DNA of 64,000 nucleotides from Leptasterias polaris (Eukaryota > Echinodermata > Asteroidea > Forcipulatida > Asteriidae). Below, piece by piece: positions 21,351 to 32,500 of this stretch (within the stretch, counting starts at the first letter, position 1; every line of letters starts with the position of its first letter). The stretch is taken from contig JAZGTN010000003.1 of the NCBI GenBank assembly GCA_037783415.1, positions 1,386,501 through 1,450,500 on the forward strand. The letters are read 5' to 3'. Under the pieces are notes generated by a model, which worked only from the letters and a program-made list of their open reading frames with translations, was not told where the DNA came from and did not search any database. The translations under genes were made by a program, and so were the position numbers.

Positions 21351-23506
21351 CTATCTTGATGACACTGGCTGCCAAAGGCCTTTCAATGTCTTTGGCTTGA
21401 CCACATTGTAGCTGCCTCCTTTGCGATTCAGCTTCTCAGAGTAAGGATGATTAGCCTCCCAAATTATTTTTTATTATCATTACATGGATAAGTTTTGTAA
21501 GTGAGCAATTATTTGGATCCATTTATCTAATTTGGATATTAGTGAAATACTATCGCATAAGGTTGAACACTGTGACTGCCTGAGGTTTCATATGAATAAT
21601 GACAGGGGTTTTAGGTTGGTGAAGAAAAGCCCCTACAACCCCTACAAAAAGTTGCTTGATACCAGCGTTACTCTGTAATTTGAATATTAATCAAGAAAAC
21701 ATGTTAGGATTACATTTCAGAAAGAGAAAAAAAAATTGTATAAAATATTACAGAATACGAAAAATTGTGATTAAATTGTAAAACATAAATTAATTAAGAC
21801 AGTACTGCACACAAACATAGTTAAACTCTAAGCTAAATTTTACTTGTAATACTAAAAAGAGATTAGACCGTCATTACAGTAATTGTTTTTAACATTGGTA
21901 TGTTTCACTATGATGCACACATTGTACTACTTAAAGAGGCACATTGAGGTTGCAGACAAAATAACCTTATCACACTGAAGCCATCTTTGTCAGATTCCCT
22001 GTATACACAAGAGCACTGATAGTCTTAATTCCGAATTTATAAAAAGGTACCAGACTTTTTTCCCCTTCCACCCTCAATTTGGGTACATTGGTTTGAATGG
22101 AAGAAAAACAAGATGGCTGCCCCATGATAAAAGTCTATAGGTCTTTAACTTTAACTTGATACAGTTCTTCGGTAATACTCCCGTTTCCACTATGACAATG
22201 ACAGGTCTGATTCTCAATGTATAACCAGGGGCCAGACTATCTTTTGCCACCCAGCCTTGGTTTGAGTTTAATGAAAACAAACGGACGGATGCACTTAAAA
22301 GGTCCATACGTATAGCATAGTTACTTCAATATTCGTCCCAGTTTAATTTTGCAAAGATTGCCTCAACTCGGTTCTACACTACTCTACCGATGAAACTATT
22401 TGTCTGGTCTCTCTTTATGAGATGGCAATTACAACATGCATTGTCACTTCACACAGGAAACCAGACAAAGACAGCCATGGCATGCTTGGTATGGTACTGT
22501 TGATGCCAAGGGTTACCCCCAATTGGGAATAATTAGTACCCTCAATGGGGAGAAGAGGTTCCAATCAAGGCAAAGTATGTCCCAACTGGGTTAGTTTGGC
22601 GACAACTGCTCTTATTTTTTTATATTTTTATATCATGACTATAAATATCAGAAAGTCTACAATATTTTCCCAGTCTTGGTCCAAAACCAATAGATCTACA
22701 ATAATAACCCTATATTTTGTAACATTATTATTTGTTTTACTAAAGATTTCTGTTGAATAAGTTATATAGCACTTTAATCAGAATTCCTGCACAATACCTG
22801 ACCAACAGAGGGCAGTATTTCCCTTTGAAGGTAACAAACTTAAACACAACTTGAAGAAGTAATTTCTGGTTTTCATGTGAACAAAACTGCTGACAGAGTG
22901 TGCTCAAGAGAATCAAAATCAGAAAGATTTACCATGGAAGATTATGCTATGTCAGAAGAACATTATCCTCTTTACAAAATATCCAAGCTGTATGGAGTTT
23001 GAAGAAAATTGTGCGTGTGGAAAACCTTGTTTATGTATCGGAACTAGAAGAAACGGTAAGGATCATGAAACTTTCTTATACTTATTTCTAAGGAGTTTGT
23101 CTTGCACTGTTCTTTGCCAACCAAAAGTCTGCACCGCTCTTTGTACACTTGCATAATGAATTTCAGGGTTGCAATGTGATCCTGCAAGAGAGTAAAAAAG
23201 TATGTTAAAAAAGAGGGATTCCAAAATTTGAATTGTAGAAGAGATGGAAATAGCTGCTGCAAACTGCTTACAAACCAAAAGGCACAATTGAATCTATCCA
23301 TAGATTAGAGCGACCTTACAGATTAGTCAATGGCATTCCAGAGATGAGGCCCTCAGCAACAAAGTGTTTTTAATCAGTGTAAAATGCATGCATATGATAA
23401 CTTTGTAAGTTAGGCATGGGAGAGTGAGATAAAAAAACAAGCATTTTGGTTTACAATGGACCCAAGTATACGAACCTGTCCATGTTGAGATGAATCGTCT
23501 ACTTAA
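21351..23506. other. Downstream flank of the septin gene, no gene recognised
   Basis: AT-rich, with short open frames on both strands that match nothing known. On the minus strand the septin 3' UTR should extend here. TTTAAT at 23368-23373 is ATTAAA when read on the minus strand, about 135 bases past the stop, and is a weak poly-A candidate. Two stretches near 22050-22110 and 22190-22290 share wording (CAGACTTTTTTCCCCTTCC / CAGACTATCTTTTGCCACCC) and may be a decayed duplication. Confidence 0.35.
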
Positions 23507-26500
23507 TCAGACGTCTGCATTAGAAGCTCCTTGTTGGGCTTGCATCTGAGCCTGCATTTTAGACAGCATCTCTTGCATACGCCTCAACTACAAAACAAGA
23601 CATGAACAAAGTTAAATGACTTGGTAATTATTGGAAACAGAAAATTCATTAGTTTCATTCTGAAGCTTCACTGATTATATAATTCATTAGTTTCATTCTG
23701 AAGCTTCACTGATTATATAATCATTAGTTTCATTCTGAAGCTTCACTGATTATATAATCATTAGTTTCATTCTGAAGCTTCACTGATTATATAATCATTA
23801 GTTTCATTCTGAAGCTTCACTGATTATATAATCATTAGTTTCATTCTGAAGCTTCACTGATTATATAATCATTAGTTTCATTCTGAAGCTTCACTGATTA
23901 TATAATCATTAGTTTCATTCTGAAGCTTCACTGATTATATAATCATTAGTTTCATTCTGAAGCTTCACTGATTATATAATCATTAGTTTCATTCTGAAGC
24001 TTCACTGATTATATAATCATTAGTTTCATTCTGAAGCTTCACTGATTATATAATCATTAGTTTCATTCTGAAGCTTCACTGATTATATAATCATTAGTTT
24101 CATTCTGAAGCTTCACTGATTATATAATCATTAGTTTCATTCTGAAGCTTCACTGATTATATAATTTACACCGGTAGAAGTCCTCAAGGCCCAATTTCAA
24201 AGAGCTGCTTAAGCAGAAAATATTGCTTAAAACAATTTCAGCTTAGAGGTAAAAATAAGCAGAATAACAGTCACAGATTGTACATGTGAGATGGTACTCT
24301 AGCTTGTCGTGACCTCTGGCTAAACGGCAGTATATGGTTGAACGACTTCTGACTGGCACCCCCCCCCCGAACAAAAAGATACTACCATATGGCCAGGGAT
24401 CACGCCCAGTTTAAGATACAACGGGGGAAAGAGGTTTGTAAGGGGACACAACTGATTTCTGACTGGTGTTTCTGATCAGCATACTGTGAGTTCGAGTCCC
24501 GTTCTTGACACTTAACCATTATTGCTTCCTTGGGTGTTGTGTGTTCTTTGTGCTTCATGTAACGCATGTAAAAAGGATCCAGTTAACTTGTCCCAAGAAA
24601 AGGGGTAAGCCCCCCGACGTTTCTGGCTTATTAACTGCAGTTTTGCCACAGAACCATGTAAACCGTTAACAAGGCGCTACAAGTTTGTAAAAGGGGTCTT
24701 ATAATTACAAACATAGCTCTGTATACCTGTAGAAAAATTATGAGCGCTTTGTGAAGCATTTCAGGCGTGAAAAATTCTAGATATATTATTATTTAAGTAT
24801 TTACTGACCTCGTTTTCCTTTTCCTGTAGCTGCTGGTCCTTATCACTACCATCCTCCCTCCTAAAACAAATGGAAAAAAGTCACACTTTAGTTGTAAACT
24901 TTGGCAAGTCGTCTTGGCAAGTTGTCTGCGTCACAATTACATCCACTTTTTAACATAGTTTTAAGAGAATGATTAATAGCAACCCAATAAGGGACTCTAG
25001 GTCCTTCCCAGGATTTTTTTTTTTTTAAACTGTGGGGCCATTCTGGACCAAACTTTGCTTGCCGCTGTCTTCAGGGCATACACCCCACAGAATCAGAGCT
25101 CTAAACAATCATATTTTGTTATCAAGTAAGTAGTCATTGTGTGGTGTGTTGCCAGGCACACACAGAAGGGTACAGTTAAATCTTGTCAGAACAGTTCTAA
25201 AGAAGGGATTGGGGCAGTGATAGGGAGAAGGTTACCTTGGCGGTGGGGGTGCACGTTGAGAGGGGCGACCTGCCCTCATTTCTTTATCACCACCTCCACT
25301 CCTCGCGAGCTTCTCAGACCGGAAGTTCTCATAGTGCACCTCGTGAGTAACTTCCTGTAGATCTTGCATGTGAGTACTAGATAAAAGAGGAGGGGGGGAG
25401 ACCAATGCCGATAGAATCAATGGTCAAATTGGTTTACAGAAAAAAGTATGTGAAGTAGATACAGGGGCAAAGTTCACACAAGGACCAATGGTTAACTAGT
25501 GGTTGCTTAGTGACGTATGTAGAGCATGCGCACAGAAGTTGCAGTGCGAACGACTGTAGTCATGTCATGTCAACACGACCAGCGACTTATACGTTATCAT
25601 TTTCTTATAACTGATCCACTCTGCACTGTGCTATGCAAACGGCTATTGATAACCAGCGACCCCGTAGGCTGGTTCCAAATAGTCGACTAGTGTAGTCCAA
25701 CTATCGTCGACTAGACAGAGTTCGGGCTAACTTAGTCCTTGCGCGAACTTGGCCAGGGGTGAGAGTCACTGCTGACAAAATGGTCTGAAAACTTCCATCC
25801 AAATGTTAGGATGTTAGGATGTTAGGATGTATGTTATAATGTATGTCAGATAGAGAACTTTCTAAAATTCAACGAGTTCAAAACACCGCTGCTCGCCTCG
25901 TCTCGTCTCTTGCACAACTCGTTCCCAACATATTACTCCCATCTTACAAGAACTCCACTGGCTCCCGATCAAACTGCGTATCGTATATAAGTTAAATCTT
26001 CTCACTTTCAAAGCTCTTCATGGCTTATCTCCTGACTATATATCTGATCTTCTCCATAAATATATTCCTGTTCGTCCTCTCTGTTCTGCTGGCCAATCCA
26101 CTAAATTTTATGGTCAAAGAGCCTTCAACTTCATTATGGAATAACTTGCCTCTTCATATTCGCCAAGCTGGCTCTCTTCAGATTTTCAAGGGACTTTTAA
26201 AAAATCATTTGTTTGAATCTATTGTTGTTTAACTTGCTTTTTAAAATATATTCATTTCATTGTTTTTGTTTTGTGTTGCGCACAGAGGCTTCTGCATTAT
26301 GCGCTATATAAATTTCTCGTATTATTATTATTATTATAATGATGGCATTTCAGCCTTATGATAAAACCTGGCATATTATAGATTTCAAGAAGCTTTTGGG
26401 AAACAGTATCCTCAGCACTAAAGAACTAGATTAAAGAGAAGGAAGCCTTCCTACATGTATCTGAAGAAAATAACAGCAATTATTTCCCCAGGCAGACATA

Positions 26501-29500
26501 AAAGAGTCTGAAATTTCTCATCCCAGCTTTAACCCTTTAGAGACCATTCATTTCTTTGTAATCACGACAAAAGGCCCAGGCATTGCAAATATAGATAGGT
26601 TGCAGTATGATGTAAGTCGGCCATCTTTACGGGCAATTTGGAACACACAGTCATGCGTTACGCGTGAGAACGGCGTGCAGCACGCGCACATTTCACCAAA
26701 CTCATTGCGTGATTGGTTAGTGAATGACGCGGCTGCGTTAATAATTTGAGCGCTTGACGCGCCTGCAAGCCAAAATGCGATTTGCCCGTAAAGATGGCGT
26801 CTACTGGGAACTATCTATTGTTAATTTTTTTATTCAAATTTTGTGAGTAAAATTGTCAACATAAATAAAATGAAAGAGAGAACTTGGGATACTATGTTAA
26901 CATACTACATTGGAAAATTTCATATGTGGCCATCTTTATGTGAATGGAAGGTTAAACCTTGTGGCCATTTGCAGCCGCAATGGGTATTTTGGTACAAGCC
27001 ACTTGTGGCAGCTATGGTCTCTAAAGGGTTAATAACAAACACTAGTTAAGAATGCTGCAGTGTAGCCAAACTTGCTTCTTATATAGGACCCAGTGGGCTA
27101 GTAAAAAATGAACAACCTGTGTGCGTGTGAAATTATTTGTGTATGATTGAAGTACCACACAAAAAACACACAGGTTAGTAAAATGTATAGTTGACAGGGA
27201 CTAGTGGGCAAAAAAGGCCTATTATGTGTTTGAATTTAATTGTACAATGACCAATCCCCTTGATGCATAAAGAATAAGAGTGTCACTGAACTAGAAAGCA
27301 CCATCGTTTATTTACCATACAAAGTGAAAACATAGCCATTCAGAAATTGTTTATAAATCTCAGAAACTTACATCAGCATACTGCGCAGTTTGATGAAGTC
27401 ACAGTGCTCTGGATTCTCAACTGTGTCAAAGAAATCAAACAAATGTACAAGTCAAAATATCCAACATCAGTAAATTAGCAAATCACAGAACATATCATGG
27501 GGTCCCACTTGTTGTACGTCACACACTCTGTTTGATCATAGATTATCACTAAGTGCAAGTTGTATCCCTCAAAAGGTGAGAATGCATTCGTTGATTTTTT
27601 TTTTTTTAACCCATTAGAGATCATTCATTTCTGTATAACCAACACCATATGCCCAGACATTGCTAATTTTGTTGATTGTTTGCCCTGTTATTTTCAGGAA
27701 ACATTTAGGAAAGTTATCAAGAAACAAAATTACATGATTTTGTTTTAGAATTGTACATTCTATGTTAACATGGGAAACATTGGAAAATGTCAATTCAATC
27801 TGATACCTTTTGTTTGAGAGGAAGTAGGTCAAATCTTGCGGCTGTTCGCAACCACTATATGGGCATTTTTGTACAAGCTGCTCGCTTCCACTATGGTCTC
27901 TAAAGGGTTAACTAAGGGGCCGTTCACAATTATCAACATTTTCACGAGCGTACAAACTGTACGCTGAGGGGAGGGGGTTAATGCCCGCTGTACGTTTTTT
28001 TTTTAAATGTCGTTCTGTTTTCTCGCCCGTTGCCACAGCCGACATTGCTCACAGACTCGCGGACTTTTATGGGTCGTGGAAATACAAAACAGGGACGTCT
28101 TGCACCAAGACTACACACACACACACAAGTGTGTAAATACCGGCAATCGTGGACCCTCCTTTGTTCAACTCTTTGTGATAGCAACCGTGGACCACAATGC
28201 TTTCCTTTGTGATAGCAACCGTGGACCTATTGTCCCAGGTCCACGGTTTGAATGTGGATACCTACCCACACACACTAGTGTGTAAACACCTGCTATTGTC
28301 CCTCTTTTGTTTATACTCTTTTGCAACAGCTCCCATTGGTTTTGTACACGATCTCCAACCGTGGACCTTTCCCCAACCGTGGACCTATTGTCCTCTTTTG
28401 TTATAGGTCCCCGGTTTGAATGTGTATACCTACTCACATGTTTCACACGCACAAACATGACTGCATGGACAAGTTCATTTTATGAATAGGGTAGAAATTA
28501 TTGTGAAAAAAAATCAACATTTTTTTCTCTTGAAAAAGTGTACGATTTGTACGCTCGTGAAAATGTTGATAATTGTGAACAGCCCCTAAATTACATTGTT
28601 CGAGGTGGTGGGTATGGATACGGCTGTTGCTAAGGATGTTGCTATGAATGGATATCATGTGATTCAATGCATGTTTATGTGGTGATCAAGCCACAGCCGC
28701 AGCCACTAATATGGACACAGCCTTACTTAGTTGCACTTTACAAATCAGCATTGCAGGTATACATGATACATGCTGTTGCACGTGTACAAACCAACTCATT
28801 CAAGTATATTTCTTCAAGTGTGACATATTTTTCCACTCTATTGATTTTTAAAGCCCAACATCTGGAATTGTTGTTTTCAAAGCATTGCAACCATTGGAGA
28901 AATGCGCTCTATCGATAGGTTGCAATATGACGTAAGTCGGCCATCTTTACGGGCAATTTGGAACACACAGTCATGCGTTACGCGTGAGAACGGCGTGCAG
29001 CATGCGCACATTTCACAAAATTCATTGCATGATTGGTTAGTGAATGACGCGCCTGCAAGCCAAAATGCGATTTGCCTGTAAAGATGGCGTCTACTGGGAA
29101 CTATCTATCGATTTTTTATATTTGTAGCGCCCTCATCCATTTGTAGCTTGTACATACCTTCTACTACTCCCCATGGGTAGAGTCTACCGCGAACTTTGCG
29201 ACCTTTGACCTCAATCATCTGGCTCGATCCACACACTGCAAAGGGTACTCCAGCCTAGAAGGGCAACAAAATCAAGGAATAATCAGTTCTGTGGCAACAT
29301 GTACATGTACTTCAGTATACAAAATTGCGCAACACTGAGCATCTCATTGGTGCTCAAAATGTGGCATGGTGTTCCCCCTACCCGGCCCATTGTGTCTTCA
29401 TTGTGTTCTGGGAAGCTCAGGAATTTTTGCAGGTGTAGTTTGTAAATTTGTACTGAACCTTTGCAAAGGACACTGCAGCAAAAGCACAGGGCACCACAGC

Positions 29501-32500
29501 AATTGCTGTGAGTGCCGTGGGTTGATCCCACGCATGTCACATTAAAGAGAAATTATGTGCTCTTTCCAAAATATTCAGTTTGTTGAGAAATGCTTATTTA
29601 CAAGGCAGTAAATAATGAATGTTTATTGTTATGCAACAATAAGTGCTACATGGGCTTATGCAGGAACAGTGTTTTAGGAAGGAACAGTGTTTTAGGAAGT
29701 AACAGTGTTTTAGGAAGTAACAGTGTTTATGTACTGTTACCAGTCGGGCGTTGATGTCAGAATTTAAGCTTAATAGAAACACCTGATTATTTTATTGGTT
29801 TGTGAATGACAAGATTCTACAAACTGGGTTTTTTTCCCCAGAAATTTCATCTTACCTTGAGTTGTTTATTCTGCTCTTTGAAGTCTTCGTCCTCGTCTGA
29901 GTCAGAGTCCGGCATCTGGTAGATTCTGATCCGATTCCCCTCGATCTCACTCAAAATCTACATCACAAAGACGAGGGGAAACAATCACATTCGAGGGAGT
30001 ATTACAACTTTGTTCATTTACTTTTGGGGGTCTAAGGCAAAATAGACCTTTGATTTTTCATTGTTTCAACTGTTTCATTGTTTTAATCCTATATAAATGT
30101 AAATAATTATATACATTGAAACTGACCTGTGAAAATTTCATTTCAAAAGGTGATAGTGTTTTAGAGATATTGCCAAAAATCTAAAGGGGTTATGTTCGCG
30201 CAGGAAGATTAATCTGTAACTGGAATACACAATCTGAGAATATTTTCAAGCAGAAGCGTTTCTCAGATAGAAACGTTTTTGAATCCCTCTCTCTAAAACC
30301 ACATTCCTTGGAAGAGAATTATTTCTCACAATGGTATGATATTGAGTGGTCAGGTAGTGGGAGGGTTAGGAGTACTGTACCTTTGACTTCAGGGCTACGA
30401 TCTCTCTCTTGGTCAGAGTATCAGCCTTGGCTATGACAGGCACAATGTTGACTTTGTTGTGAAGTGCCTTCATGAACTGTGCATCCAATGGTTTCAAACT
30501 TGTAGAGAAAGAAACAAACATAAAAAATAGACGAGAAAAAAGTGAGAACAGTATGTAGACTTGTAATCTTTTTAACAATCATAAAAATACTCAGATCTTA
30601 TTTAGTGCTTTATCTACGGGCATCTCAAAGCACTTATTATTTTAACGCCCGGCCGGTGTGTGAAGTTTTTGAATAATGAGACCCAATTTACAGCACCTTG
30701 TAAGGGTTCACTGGGTGATGCAGCACAATCTACAGCAAACCATGCCAGAAACACAAGGGCGACAACTTCTCTTAACAGTGTAACGGCACCTACGGCTTTA
30801 TATCCCATCCGAAGGACGAAGCTATAATGGTCAAGTATTTTGCTCAAGGAAAAAGTGCCATGACCGAGACCTAAACCCACATTTTGACAACTTCAGTCTG
30901 GTGCATTAGACTGCTTGGCTATAAGCACACCACATGAACATTTAAGGTGTGACCAAAATTAAGTTTGGGAAGTTGGCTTTAACTTATGTACACATTGACT
31001 GTAGTCCTTGTTTTAAAAACCTTGTTTGCAATTTCAAAAAGTTGTTATTTACAAAACGCATGTCGGTCTTGGGTTTTTCAATTGAATACCAATACCTCAC
31101 TGTGTAGTATCTTGAACAGAAAGAAATGATGTTCAAACTACTTTGAGTCTGGTAAATACAATTAAGTATCAAATTATACTCACCCATAACACAAATGAGA
31201 TAAATCGTCTCTAGTGCTTGTTCAAATGAAAACAATTTACATGTTAAACTGTGTAGAAAGCTCTTTCTCATGAAGATTCTGGTCTTCTCATGAAGATTCT
31301 GGTCTTCTTAAATAAATTCTGGTCCAGTAAACATTTTGAGCTACAAGCCCTGCAGTCTTGTGGAATTCTACCCCACATTTGAGCCCTGCAAGGTGTGCTA
31401 GAGTTTTGGGATGATCTACTTGATACCTAGATGTTTGGAACAGTTCAGGAATACTTAATACTTACCCATGTCCCGTTGGTGAAATGAAATAGAAACAACA
31501 ATGGACTCTATTGTCTATGATGTTACGTCGGTTCAATCCACTCTCATCGTTCAAGTAGCGCTCGTACTGGTCATCAATGTAATGCAAGATGGGATCGAAA
31601 CTAGAAAAACATGAAAGGCAAATAAGATTATTAAAAATTGTTGATACTAACAGACCAATCTAATAAAGGTGTTCTAGTTCTACAGGATTGGTGAGGATAA
31701 AAAACATCTTGTTATTTAAGTCATGTCTAAAAGCTTACTGATTATGAAGCTCATGCTAGAACTATTCTTTCTGTGAAATGTTTCCCTCTGAAATAGTCAT
31801 ATTCATGAAAACTGTAACCAAAAACCTTTAAAAAAGTAACCAGCTGATTTCGGTTGTTACAACCAAAATTAAGGTGTTTACATGCTGAAAATTGTGCACG
31901 GTTTTTCACTATTTTCTTCTGACTTACACAGGGTTGTCATTCCATGTATATGGTTGATCACACAAAGCATGAAAACTGTGTACGAGTATTTTGTCAGCTC
32001 TACCAATCCTGTATAATACCTTTAAGCCCCGCCCACCAAAGTAGCCGCACCCACCAAAACAACTGTCAATCAATACAACTGCCCCTTATGGGTAGTGTGT
32101 ATGACATGTTGCTATACTTTGTACAGAGTGAGAGTCATTAATGACAAAAAGATCTGAAATTAAGATCTGATTTTGTTAAAAGTATGCTGAAATGATGGCA
32201 ATTCGATTCCACCTCTTGGTAACCACTTAGGAGTTATAGATTACAAGGAGCTTTTTGTGAACAGTATCCCCAGCACTACAGAGGTAGATCAAAAGAGCAT
32301 GTGCTGTATGATGTCGCCATGCAATTTGTTTTCCCCAGAATGCCTTGCTCGATCATAACCCCTGGAAGTGTGACTTTGAAATATCCAAATATATTGGATA
32401 TTTTAATTAGTCCTGTGGTTGCTCCATTCTGTGTTAGAGACATATGCAGAGCTATTAAAGGAGGCACCGAGTCATAAAGCAACTGGTCCCCTCTCATTCT

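Noticed and set aside
25139..25360. Plus-strand 73-codon frame
   Set aside because: It is antisense to septin exon 10, where both splice sites and the septin protein match are clear.
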